Below the pieces are notes generated by a model. The model searched no databases and had not been told where the DNA came from. It was given only the letters and a program-made list of their open reading frames with translations. A stretch of 49,854 nt of DNA from Planctomycetota bacterium (GTDB taxonomy: Bacteria; Planctomycetota; Planctomycetia; Pirellulales; Pirellulaceae), in contig JAJRVM010000360.1 of NCBI GenBank assembly GCA_024277285.1, positions 1 through 49,854 of the forward strand. The letters run 5' to 3'. Position 1 is the stretch's first letter, and each line of letters starts with the position of its first letter. A program made the position numbers and the translations under genes. Shown here piece by piece: positions 18,247 through 26,643 of this stretch.

Positions 18247-18513
18247 ATGACCGAGCCAGAAACAAATCCCACACCGGAAACGCCGTCAAAAGAAGAGCTT
18301 CGCTTGGCCATGAAAGCGTTCCGCAAACGCTTGAAACTCATGCGATTAGACGACGAGTCGCGGATGGGATATGGTCCCACTTCGTCCGGCCGCCAATCGG
18401 GCATCATTGCCATTACACCTCCGAATCAGTTTTCCGATGCGGTTTGGCAGGAACTGGCGAAGCAGGGAAAGATCAAACACGACCGCGGCGCACTCTACTC
18501 GCTGGTAGAATAG
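18247..18513 (+). CDS. Small conserved protein, function unknown
   Basis: 88 aa with a strong ribosome site (AAAGGAG, 7 bp before the ATG). An N-terminal charged helix (SKEELRLAMKAFRKRLKLMRLDDES) is followed by a Gly/Ser-rich turn and a C-terminal half, ITPPNQFSDAVWQELAKQGK, that looks like a small winged or helix-turn fold. The pattern resembles short planctomycete-restricted proteins, but I know no function. It probably shares a transcript with the cold-shock-domain gene. Confidence 0.75.
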   Translation: MTEPETNPTPETPSKEELRLAMKAFRKRLKLMRLDDESRMGYGPTSSGRQSGIIAITPPNQFSDAVWQELAKQGKIKHDRGALYSLVE

Positions 18514-18540
18514 CGTAAGCGCCACGCGGATGGTGTTGTC

Positions 18541-18797
18541 GTAACCGTTCACGCAGTTTTGGCCTAACGAGGGAAGAGAACCGCAGAATATCGAACAAGG
18601 AACCGCAGAATGTCGAAGGAAGACGTGAACGCTTCTGGTGTGTCTGCGGGCTTAAGTCGACGGTGGTGATGGTGGTCACGAATGTGGCGATCAGTATCAG
18701 TCTTTCTTACCCGTTGATCATTCATTACCCCTTGTTCGATATTCGACATTTCGCGGTTCGTTTGATCTTTCGCCTAGATTCTCTTGAACGGTTACGT
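18541..18797. repeat. Nested inverted-repeat element
   Basis: The outer ends are GTAACCGTTCACG (18541-18553) and an inverted GAACGGTTACG near 18787. Inside, GAACCGCAGAATATCGAACA (from 18578) faces TGTTCGATATTC, then GACATTTC, GCGGTTC (about 18733-18759), its reverse complement apart from an 8-bp insertion. A second half copy, GGAACCGCAGAATGTCGAA, follows the left arm directly. No coding sense was seen. It looks like a degenerate palindromic mobile repeat. Confidence 0.55.
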
Positions 18798-18872
18798 GGC
18801 GACCAGATTGGTAGAGTTGCCCAGGCAGGCTGAGGCCCTTTTCTCATGCCCCCTTAGCGTCACATCTTCACG

Positions 18873-19106
18873 TCAATAGTGAGGCGGTCGTTCGTCCTCG
18901 AATGACCGTTCTTCATCCTCATCCGTCTTCTGACGCTCGAAAGCCACCTGCATCGCTTTCAGCTGCCGTGATTGATCGTCCAATCGTTCCTGGACAGTGC
19001 AGAGCACCTGATTGAAATCTGCTAGCAAACGCTCGGCATGCATCATCCCTTCTTCCAGGGAGATGATTCGCTTTTCGAGGTCGGAATCGTCACCGGATCG
19101 CATCAT
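18873..19106 (-). CDS. slyX: SlyX-like protein
   Basis: 77 aa, almost wholly a coiled coil: LEKRIISLEEGMMHAERLL, then FNQVLCTVQERLDDQSRQL, with the diagnostic C-terminal PPHY at the very end. Length, heptad pattern and the PPHY ending match the SlyX family, small proteins of unknown biochemical role found near FKBP-type genes in Gammaproteobacteria. Here it is isolated, on the minus strand, between a repeat element and the divergent DUF5696-like gene. Confidence 0.8.
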   Translation of the reverse strand: MMRSGDDSDLEKRIISLEEGMMHAERLLADFNQVLCTVQERLDDQSRQLKAMQVAFERQKTDEDEERSFEDERPPHY

Positions 19107-19325
19107 TTTCTTTCTGCCAACACTTCACATTTCAAACTACCCACGATCGTCCCCTGCCATTGTCGTCGATTCCGTAAAGTCGTGCTACCAGAGCGACCGT
19201 AAGAATCCCGGACCACAGGGGGCGCGATAGTTGGTACAATTTGAATTGCCGTCCATACGCCGCAACTTCACTCCCTGCCGCTCCCATTCCGACACACCAA
19301 GAACCTCGCGAGAGAATCGCTTGCC

Positions 19326-22300
19326 ATGCGTCACACTATTCAGACCTTGACCGCCTGGGCCATGCTGCTTGTATGGATCTCGATCGCCTCACCGGCCACC
19401 GCGAAATCGCCTCATGCGAAATCGCCAACGGGATTCCATCCCGACCTGGTCACTGTGACGCTCGCCGCAACCGAAGTGCGGCCGGGCGATCCGATCTCGT
19501 ATACGCTCACGTTTCGCAACAACGGTACTGCGCCGAGCCAACGCGAGTACATGGTCTTCACGCACTTCGAAGCGCCCAAGAAAAGCTGTGAGAACATTGT
19601 CATCCACGCTGACCATCCGCCTGCCGATCCGACCACACAATGGCAACCGGGCAAGCTAGTCGTCGATGGCCCACATTCCTTGACGATCCCCGCCGACACG
19701 GCGGAAGGCGAGTACTTCATCCACATTGGCGTGTACGACCACCAGGGCAAGCAAGGCCGTTTGCTAGATACGTATTGGCGTGCAACGATTCGTGTCTCGG
19801 CGACAGCGACACCTGCCGACAGGCTCGGCCCCAAGCCCTTGGCGGAGGAGGAAATCGCCACACGTCGCGCTGCACTTGCTCATCGAATTGCCCCCGCCCA
19901 CTTGAAACAACTCGACACACGCAACTGGTCATTTGGCGTCGATCGCAATTCCGGAGCATGGGCACTGCAAGACAAGGCGACCAAAGTACTCTGGACGTCG
20001 AACTTGACACAACCTCGTTTCGGACGCGTCTACTTGCGCAACGGCGATCGGCACGCGTTCTGGGACATTGACCGATTTGACAACGTGATTTCAACGCCAC
20101 GCAGCATGCGACTGGTGGCACAACCCAAAGTTGACGGCCGAGGGACGGGCATCAGTCTGTTATTGACGGTGGTACCTATTGGTAACACCGGTGCCTTGCA
20201 ACTAGCTTACGCAACGCGTGCCTCAGGTCCATGGAAAGTCACCTCGGTCCGGTTGCTTGACGCGGCGTTTCAGGTCACCGAAGCGGACCAAGGTTCTTAC
20301 TACATACCGCATCGTCTGGGCATCGAGTTGTCTGCGCAGAGTGGCTTGCCGAGCAATCAGGTCTACACAACCTACAACAATCTCTCGATGGCCATGTGCG
20401 GTGTGACCAAACAAGGTTCCGCGCTGCTGGTCAGCTGGCAAAACGTTGATTCACGCCTGACCATCCACACGACGTGGACCGACTTGCCGCTGGTGCCTGG
20501 CCGCCGTGCTCGCGCCATGTCGCTCGAAATGGACGGCGACGCCAACGCGTGCCTGATCCATCCACTTGGCAACGGCAGCTATGTCGAGATTGCCAAGGCG
20601 TATCGGCAGGTCGCGCGCGCCGCTGGCTGGCGGCGGACCTGGTCTGACAAACGCAAGTTTTTTCCCAGTGTTGACAAGATCTTTGGCGCCGCCGACTTCA
20701 AACCGTTCCTGCTCACGCGCATCATGCCCGGCTCGAGGTTTAACAACAGCGACCGAGAACAAGTGCACCTGCACTTCACGTTCGACGAAGTGGCTGCCTG
20801 CGCCGAGCATTGGCGCAACGATCTGAAGATCGACCGAGCTTACGTGGTATTGGCTGGCTGGATCAATGGCGGCTACGACGTGCGACACCCGGATGTCCTG
20901 CCACCCGCTCCTGAATGCGGCGGGACCGAAGGCCTGGTAACAGCCAGCAAACAGATTCGTGACTGTGGCTATCTGTTCGGACTGCACGACAACTACCAGG
21001 ACATGTACGAAGACGCGCCTTCATGGGGTCAGCAATGGCTAAACAAAGACTCCCTGGGAGTGGCTCGCAAGGGAGGCAACTGGGCTGGTGGTCAGGCGTG
21101 GCAAGTGTGTGCCATTAAACAGGTGGAACTTGCCGCGCGCAAGGAAACCAATCTGCCGGCGATCGCCAAGCTATTTCAACCAACGATCTACTTCATTGAC
21201 ACCGTATTTGCCTGGCCGTTGGTCACGTGTGAAGACCCGGCACACCCGATGACGCGCCGCAATGACATGATTTGGAAAATCAAGCTCTGCTTGCTAGCCA
21301 AACAGTATTTCGGACTCTTTGGCAGCGAGGAGGGGCGTGAGTGGGCCGTCCCCTGCGCCGACTACCTGGAAGGGATCTTCGGCCATCAAACTGATTCGCC
21401 TCCGGGCAAAGTCATTCCGCTGTTTCCGATCGTCTACAGCGATTGCGTACAAATCATGACACATCAGGGAAATCGAATCGGCCCGGGCAATGAGAAGAAA
21501 GTGGCTGACCATATCCTGTTTGCCGAGATGTTCCTGCCTCGATTTGGAACCCACAAGTACTGGACCGTCCCTCAGGACAAAAGAGTTCCGATCGTGCCGC
21601 TCGAACCAACGGTCCGGCAGATCAGCCCCAGACGTTGTGAGATCACCTATCGTTGGAGAACAACCAAAGCGATCACGACGGACTATCGCGTCTTTGTCCA
21701 TTTCACAAATGATTCAGTCGACCACGCTGAGAAGATCGCGTTTCAGAACGACCATCTCCCGACAACTCCGACCTCCAGCTGGACACTAGGCAAAGTAATT
21801 GAAGATGGCCCTTATACCGTCGACATCCCAAAAACATTCACCGGCCGGGCAGAGATCAACGTCGGCATGCTGGAAGGCAGCAATCGAGTGGTCTTGGCGA
21901 CGACGACACGACAGCGCCAACGATACAATGTAGGAGCGATTGCGATCGGTCAAGAAGGTTCGGTAACCCAAGAATCGGCGGCTGAACCTCTCGATACGCT
22001 CCCCAAGGAGCTTTGGTCGCGCGCCGATAACGGCTGGGCCAAGCAGCTCTGCCCCACCGATCGCGTGATCAAGAACGTCTGGGAAGTACTCAGTCCGTTG
22101 AATCGACTCACCGCCGAATTGCCGCTTGACGACCATCAGTTCTTAACTCCCGACCGACTGGTCCAACAAACCCGATTCAGCGACACTACGATCACGGTCG
22201 CCTACAAGAAACCAGCTCGGCTCGGCGATAATTCGGTACCGCCCTATGGGTTCATCATCGAGGGACCCTACTTCATTGCTTTTTGTGCTATGCGCTACAA

Positions 22301-22469
22301 CGGAATCGATTACGCGTCTCCCACTCTGTTTACGGCCCAGAGCCTAGACGGCAAACCGATCCACGATTCGCAACAGGTGCGCATCTACCACGGATTCGGC
22401 GACCAGAGAGTGCGACTGTTCGACAAAGAGTTTAGCATTGAACGCGAACAAGTTGTTTCCATGGAGTAG
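19326..22469 (+). CDS. Large secreted DUF5696-like protein, candidate glycoside hydrolase
   Basis: 1047 aa with a signal peptide (about residues 1-26, ending SPATAK). Residues 40-160 form an Ig-like or beta-sandwich domain (VRPGDPISYTLTFRNNGTAP; TAEGEYFIHIGVYDHQGK). A second copy of this kind appears at about 760-870 (RRCEITYRWRTTKAI; NVGMLEGSNR), so two similar modules flank the core. The core (about 180-740) contains LHDNYQDMYEDAPSWGQQWL and FIDTVFAWPLVTCEDPAHP, consistent with a TIM-barrel hydrolase of the DUF5696 kind, with possible acid residues in the LHDNY and FIDT strands. The substrate is unknown, probably a polysaccharide. The start has a weak GAGAG upstream. The stop codon overlaps a dispersed motif (22467-22486), and fragments of other genes follow. 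Confidence 0.7.
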   Translation: MRHTIQTLTAWAMLLVWISIASPATAKSPHAKSPTGFHPDLVTVTLAATEVRPGDPISYTLTFRNNGTAPSQREYMVFTHFEAPKKSCENIVIHADHPPADPTTQWQPGKLVVDGPHSLTIPADTAEGEYFIHIGVYDHQGKQGRLLDTYWRATIRVSATATPADRLGPKPLAEEEIATRRAALAHRIAPAHLKQLDTRNWSFGVDRNSGAWALQDKATKVLWTSNLTQPRFGRVYLRNGDRHAFWDIDRFDNVISTPRSMRLVAQPKVDGRGTGISLLLTVVPIGNTGALQLAYATRASGPWKVTSVRLLDAAFQVTEADQGSYYIPHRLGIELSAQSGLPSNQVYTTYNNLSMAMCGVTKQGSALLVSWQNVDSRLTIHTTWTDLPLVPGRRARAMSLEMDGDANACLIHPLGNGSYVEIAKAYRQVARAAGWRRTWSDKRKFFPSVDKIFGAADFKPFLLTRIMPGSRFNNSDREQVHLHFTFDEVAACAEHWRNDLKIDRAYVVLAGWINGGYDVRHPDVLPPAPECGGTEGLVTASKQIRDCGYLFGLHDNYQDMYEDAPSWGQQWLNKDSLGVARKGGNWAGGQAWQVCAIKQVELAARKETNLPAIAKLFQPTIYFIDTVFAWPLVTCEDPAHPMTRRNDMIWKIKLCLLAKQYFGLFGSEEGREWAVPCADYLEGIFGHQTDSPPGKVIPLFPIVYSDCVQIMTHQGNRIGPGNEKKVADHILFAEMFLPRFGTHKYWTVPQDKRVPIVPLEPTVRQISPRRCEITYRWRTTKAITTDYRVFVHFTNDSVDHAEKIAFQNDHLPTTPTSSWTLGKVIEDGPYTVDIPKTFTGRAEINVGMLEGSNRVVLATTTRQRQRYNVGAIAIGQEGSVTQESAAEPLDTLPKELWSRADNGWAKQLCPTDRVIKNVWEVLSPLNRLTAELPLDDHQFLTPDRLVQQTRFSDTTITVAYKKPARLGDNSVPPYGFIIEGPYFIAFCAMRYNGIDYASPTLFTAQSLDGKPIHDSQQVRIYHGFGDQRVRLFDKEFSIEREQVVSME

Positions 22470-22486
22470 GGCGTGTCGAGTTCGCG
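22467..22486 (+). repeat. Dispersed stop-codon-associated motif, copy 1
   Basis: TAGGGCGTGTCGAGTTCGCG begins in the stop codon of the DUF5696-like gene. Compare GGGTGTGTCGAGCTCGC at 28891-28907 and 41852-41868. Confidence 0.6.
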
Positions 22487-22493
22487 CCAGCAA

Positions 22494-22676
22494 TGGCCCA
22501 AAGGCTCCATCTCGGGCCTGCGTGCGCGAGGGTAGTTCAAGATCTCGATAACATGGAAAGATGGCAAACTGGTTTCCGCGGCACTCAAGAGCCTCGGTGG
22601 CACCAAGTGCAAAGTGCGCTACCAGCAAAAAGTCATCGAACTGCAAGTCCCCAAGAACGGCGAACGCTGGCTGGAC
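22494..22676 (+). pseudogene. Duplicated 183-bp fragment of the GH95 fucosidase C-terminus
   Basis: By direct reading, 183 bp match 28648-28830 with four substitutions and no indel. One difference turns CAG into TAG, so the copy is broken by a stop early on. It encodes only the beta-rich C-terminal region of GH95 ([30 protein letters not shown]), so it cannot be an enzyme. It is bounded on the left by the 22467 motif and on the right by unrelated sequence. Confidence 0.9.
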
Positions 22677-22729
22677 GATGCCAACAGACCATGACTTTCC
22701 GGCTGCAATCTCCACACGCTGAAAAACAG

Positions 22730-22770
22730 CACCCGGCAAAGAGAGCGACTTGAAACGACATCTCCTTTGC
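22730..22770 (+). pseudogene. 41-bp fragment of the PQQ-propeller gene
   Basis: Bases 22730-22770 match 30071-30111, inside the intact PQQ gene, with one mismatch. It sits 54 bp after the GH95 fragment, in the same order and orientation as the full-length versions at 28.3-31.1 kb, where the matching segments are about 1.2 kb apart. Confidence 0.8.
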
Positions 22771-22835
22771 TGTGGCATGGGCCGTAACTCGTCCAGAAAT
22801 CCCTATCCACATGGACAATCCACGGTATAATCAAC

Positions 22836-22851
22836 CTAGGCTTCGTCTCAA
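22836..22851. repeat. Solo terminal-inverted-repeat end
   Basis: CTAGGCTTCGTCTCAA is identical over 16 bp to the outer end of the right TIR of the MITE-like element at 31089-31193. No matching inner sequence or second end follows, so it is a relic or a broken copy. Confidence 0.6.
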
Positions 22852-22985
22852 GGCTCGGAAGTGCCCCCCCTCTGCTACTCTGCGTAACTGCCGGAAAAAC
22901 GTGTCACTTGGCTGCGTGAAAGGACGTTTAGAGACAAAGCCGAGACCAACAACTCGAACCGTGAGCTGCTTGCGTGGGAATGACT

Positions 22986-23645
22986 ATGGGTGTGCATCTG
23001 GTCAATATCAGCGAAGTCATTTTGCACGGAATCGTTTTTGATCCAAGAAACTCCGAGGCCTTGCACGCGATGGATGCACAAGAACTCGTTCATGCGATAC
23101 GTCGTCTTTTCGCAGTTCTGGAGCAGCGCGCAATCGACTATCTGCTGGTGGGTGGCATCGCCATGCTCGTATATGTCGAAGGGCGGAACACTCAAGATAT
23201 CGACCTCATCATTGATGCAGATGCGTTGGAGAAGCTGTCCGAAATCGAGATCGAGGATCGAAACGCGGACTTCGCGCGGGGGCGGTTCGGTAGCCTGCAA
23301 GTCGATTTCCTGTTTACCAACAATGAATTTTTTGATCGCGTGCGGCGAGACTATGCAGCATCATGCCGTTTCGTCGAACGCGAAATACGGTGCGCCTCTG
23401 TTGAAGGCTTGTTCCTGCTAAAATCGTTCGCTCTGCCAGCGATGTATCGTCAAGGTCAATTCGACCGCGTAGAATCCTACGAGCGGGACTTGGTAATGCT
23501 CATCCGCGACCACCAACCAGACTTGCCGGCGCTGTTAGACGTCCTTTCACAATACGTTGCGGCAAGTGACTTGCTGGAAATCCGCGAGATTGTTCGCGAA
23601 ATGGAGCAGCGTATTGCACGGGCTCCCAAGCGTTTCAAGAACTAG
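22986..23645 (+). CDS. Nucleotidyltransferase-fold protein (AbiEii/MNT-like)
   Basis: 219 aa from ATG 22986. The frame opens at GTG 22974, and a start at ATG 23070 (MDAQELVHAIRR) is also attractive because similarity begins there. The core is DYLLVGGIAMLVYVEGRNTQ followed by DIDLIID: the GG helix and the DxD metal site of the nucleotidyltransferase superfamily, as in AbiEii-like toxins and DUF6036-type proteins. A third acidic strand may be QVDFLF. The C-terminal half is helical. AbiEii-like proteins normally work with an adjacent antitoxin; none is seen on either side, so an orphan, housekeeping or decayed role is possible. Confidence 0.7.
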   Translation: MGVHLVNISEVILHGIVFDPRNSEALHAMDAQELVHAIRRLFAVLEQRAIDYLLVGGIAMLVYVEGRNTQDIDLIIDADALEKLSEIEIEDRNADFARGRFGSLQVDFLFTNNEFFDRVRRDYAASCRFVEREIRCASVEGLFLLKSFALPAMYRQGQFDRVESYERDLVMLIRDHQPDLPALLDVLSQYVAASDLLEIREIVREMEQRIARAPKRFKN

Positions 23646-24212
23646 ACACGCACGTACGGATTGCTCACCCCGTAGTGTTGCTCTCGGATGGCATACTGAG
23701 GAAGCAGACAGTCTGCTCTGAGTTTCTGCTCCGAGCCATACACTGAGCCGCCTCCAACCGTTGCGCCCCATCCCTCTCGGACGACTAGTCGCCTCCCATT
23801 CGACCGCCGGTTTCCGAAAATGGACAGTGCGATGACATACGTATGTCATCGCAAACCCCTAGTCTGGAGCATTTCTTGTTCTTTTTCTCTCTTTCCACCC
23901 CAGAACAGCAGATCGTTCGGGGCACAGGTGAGCCGGTAAGATGCGGGTGTACACGGCGGGCGGGCAATCACGGTTGCCTCGTGTGACTCCAATTTGACAA
24001 CTCTCTTATGGGGAGCACATCTCCCGTGCGCGGAGGATTGGGCCATGTGTCGCAATTATCACGGAAGGAGTATGTCATGCCCTCTTGTCTCCGTCGAGTT
24101 CGAAAACACTTGACAACCGTTTTCGGTATTGCTACAAAAAGGACAACTTGTGTCATCCACAGTTCACGCATGGGCATAGCGTTGAAGCTGCTTGACCTGG
24201 GGGGGGCAAATC
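23646..24212. other. Gene-poor interval
   Basis: No gene supported. It holds AGCAGACAGTCTGCTCT, a dyad near 23705, the 26-bp perfect palindrome described separately, and a G8 run at 24199-24206. Confidence 0.45.
23828..23853. promoter_or_regulatory. 26-bp perfect palindrome
   Basis: The half-site TGCGATGACATAC (23828-23840) is followed directly by its exact reverse complement. There is no loop and no T-run, so it is not a terminator; it looks like a dimer-binding operator or a recombination or replication site. It lies 183 bp after the nucleotidyltransferase gene and 360 bp before the MauE-like locus, so its target is unclear. Confidence 0.55.
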
Positions 24213-25347
24213 ATGGGGCGCTATCAAGTGGGCATTCTCAACGGCTCTTCGTTGCCGCTGGCAATCGGCGATCTGGCCCTGCGGGCCGGCTGTTCGCTGA
24301 TCCTTGTCGTAACCTCCCTGCTCAAGATAACGGTCCTTACAGGGGGGGGGAGCTACCTCGCGGAATCGTTTGGTGGTTACTCGCTATCGCAGTAGCCGAG
24401 TTCGTTTTGGCCTGCCTGCTGTTGTTCCTGCCGCGGCTTCGTCTGGGACGCGTTGGCTGTACCATCCTGTCCGCTTCTTTTGTGGGCGCTTCATCTGTCA
24501 GCATTGTACTGGCAACCCGTTGCGCATGCTTCGGTGAGCATCATGTGTCGCCCGGCGACCGATTCCTGATCGCCCTGTTGCTCTTCACTGGCGTCCTGCT
24601 TTCAAACTTACTGGTGTTCCAAAGACGAATGTGGCTGCCCGTGGGCTGTGCGGCGATCGGCGCGTTCCTGATCGGTGCTTTGGCCGAATCCAGCCCGTTG
24701 AACCAATGGGTCGAACGCGAACTTTCCGCCGCGGCCTTCCGCCGGGTGCTGCCCCCGGAGTTGCACGAGGGAACGTGGCGAGTGACCGCGATCCGGGCGG
24801 ACTGTCCATCTTGCGTCGAGTATCTGGGTCGGCAGGCATTGATGTGGAATCGCAAGAACCGCGCCAACGCGAGATCGGGTCGAGTGCTGTTGGTCCTGGG
24901 GCGCCATCGGCGCTGGATCGACCAATACTCTGCCATGTTCGCAAGGCGCTTCTCGATACCTGACTCACCGGACCTGCTCATGACGACCCCTGTTCAGTTC
25001 GAGGTATCGATTCCGGTCTCCGTGTCGTTATCGATCAGATGCCACCACGGATCGTGGAACCTGGACAGGCCATCCAGTGGACCACATCCGTCCATGGCAT
25101 TGGAGCACCTGTGTGCAGCGCGCACATCACCGGCGCGACTGCGGACGAAGGTTACTCGATCGAAGTAGTGCCGGAAGACATGGAGGATAGGGTCTGGAGG
25201 TTTCGATACACGATGCTGCCCAAGGTCGAGGGCGACATTGTCGTGAACCTAACGGCCAATGCCGAACTGGCCGATGGTTCCAAGGATTCGCGAGTCCTGC
25301 CGCTCCGGTTCTTCGCGCTCCGTGCGCCATCTGAAACGGGAGAATGA
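24213..25347 (+). pseudogene. MauE-like membrane/thioredoxin protein split by two frameshifts
   Basis: The similarity moves across three frames. Part 1, from ATG 24213, reads LALRAGCSLILVVTSLLKI, the first helix of a MauE/DoxX-type membrane protein, and reaches a stop at 24395. After the G9 run at 24342-24350 the next helices lie in the -1 frame (IVWWLLAIAVAEFVLACLLL; then the MauE-like CACFG). A thioredoxin-like segment with a CPSC motif (24803-24814) follows. Near 25000 the sense moves to the -1 frame again, giving MPPRIVEPGQAIQWTTS and an Ig-like domain ending at 25347. In MauE systems such proteins supply reducing power to periplasmic partners. Each shift equals the loss of one base. Options are decay, slippage in the G run or base-call errors. 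Confidence 0.6.
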
Positions 25348-25351
25348 CCAG

Positions 25352-26263
25352 ATGGTCCTATTGCTGCTGCTTACGACGACCGTGCTGCCAGACGGCAACA
25401 CGGCTGACGCGAAACGAACGGAGATTATTACGGGCTGGAAGACTCGGTACGCCAAAATCCAAACCGCCGAGTATCGCCTGGAAGGAAACGACATTGTGAC
25501 ACCCGCCTTCTTTGTGGGGCTCCCCGATCCGTCCGCCTACCTGAGAGTCCGTCGCCGGCCAATGGAGCTAGTATGGAAGCTCGATTTCACGGAACGAAAA
25601 GCATGGGTTCGCAAGTCGCTGTACTTGTGGCAGGTTGAGTTGAGACGATTTGAACGTATGGAACGGGAGTGCTTCTTCGACATCGCTGGAAACCGAGCCG
25701 TGGTTCAAACCTTGTATCCAGACCTGGAGCAGGAACCCCAAATCCGCGTCCACACGATGGCTAGCGCCGTCGAAACGCTATATGAAATGGAGACGCTGCC
25801 GTTGTGGTTCAATAGCGGGGTTATTGTGTTAGTGGCAAGTGCGAAGCCATTGGAACTGCCCAACTACAAGCAGCTAGCGAGCGGTAAACGTTGGACGTTG
25901 GTAGACAACCAGCAAGGGGCGAAGGATGGTCACGTTGATATCGAGCTCCGTTGCTCCGACTCGCGACAGCGCGTGCTGCTGACACTCGCGCCCGACGCTG
26001 AGTCTCTGCCAATACGATTCCGAACAATGGTGCGTAGCCAAGACGTATTTGACATTAACATTGAATACGCCTTGCGCGATGGCCTGCCATTTGCCGACAA
26101 GTGGGCGGCGACAGTCTTTTCAAGTTCAGGAAAAAAGCCCACCAATAGGTGGTACGCCTATCCAATGGGTAAATCGGCAAACGGTGCACTATTATCCGCA
26201 AGGCAGTTGCGACGCCGAGTGCAACTATTACACGGAGGTCCCTCAAGAGTTGTTCAAGGATAA
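25352..26263 (+). CDS. Secreted or membrane-associated protein, function unknown
   Basis: 303 aa from ATG 25352, 4 bp after the stop of the preceding locus, so probably co-transcribed with it. The N-terminus is short and hydrophobic (MVLLLLLTTTVLPDG). The body is beta-rich: KTRYAKIQTAEYRLEG, YLRVRRRPMELVWKLDF and ERKAWVRKSLYLWQVELRRF, in a pattern reminiscent of LolA-like or planctomycete-specific secreted domains, though no firm family is claimed. The end is doubtful: after about residue 270 the sequence becomes atypical, while another frame stays open to 26342 (YYTEVPQELFKDN), so a frameshift near 26150-26210 is possible. Confidence 0.6.
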   Translation: MVLLLLLTTTVLPDGNTADAKRTEIITGWKTRYAKIQTAEYRLEGNDIVTPAFFVGLPDPSAYLRVRRRPMELVWKLDFTERKAWVRKSLYLWQVELRRFERMERECFFDIAGNRAVVQTLYPDLEQEPQIRVHTMASAVETLYEMETLPLWFNSGVIVLVASAKPLELPNYKQLASGKRWTLVDNQQGAKDGHVDIELRCSDSRQRVLLTLAPDAESLPIRFRTMVRSQDVFDINIEYALRDGLPFADKWAATVFSSSGKKPTNRWYAYPMGKSANGALLSARQLRRRVQLLHGGPSRVVQG

Positions 26264-26643
26264 TAGTCTGCCTGGTGGGTCAGGTATCGTGCGAGTATCA
26301 TCCGGTACATTTAGTTTTGGTAGGTATGATTGCTCTGGATAGGCAATGACATCAGATAGTTTGGAACGGAGGCGTGGCCTCTCGGTTCGTTGCGACATTG
26401 AATGATCGAGAGGCCACCCGCCGCCGGTTTCACCTTTGGCATATCCTGCAGGCTATTCTCGCGGAGTTGGAGTTCACGGACGTGGTTTCCGTGGAGTGTT
26501 ACGACGGCAAACGCAGGTTCTTTTCGGCAAACGACGACAAGAACGCGCAATGCCCGGAACCGCAGCTTTCTCTTGCCGTGGCACTCATGAGGAAAACTTG
26601 CGATTAAAACCACGTGCAAGCGACAAGACCTCGAGGCTGAAAG
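26264..26643. other. Interval with weak ORFs only
   Basis: A 77-codon plus-strand frame (26374-26607; FHLWHILQAILAELEFTDVV) and a longer antisense frame overlap here. Neither has a clear start signal or recognisable domain. Unassigned. Confidence 0.3.

Noticed and set aside
22986..24212. An anti-phage toxin-antitoxin module
   Set aside because: No antitoxin or second defence gene beside the nucleotidyltransferase.
24008..25168. A single 386-aa CDS
   Set aside because: Its first 110 residues are out-of-frame nonsense; the true first helix lies in another frame and the end is also shifted.
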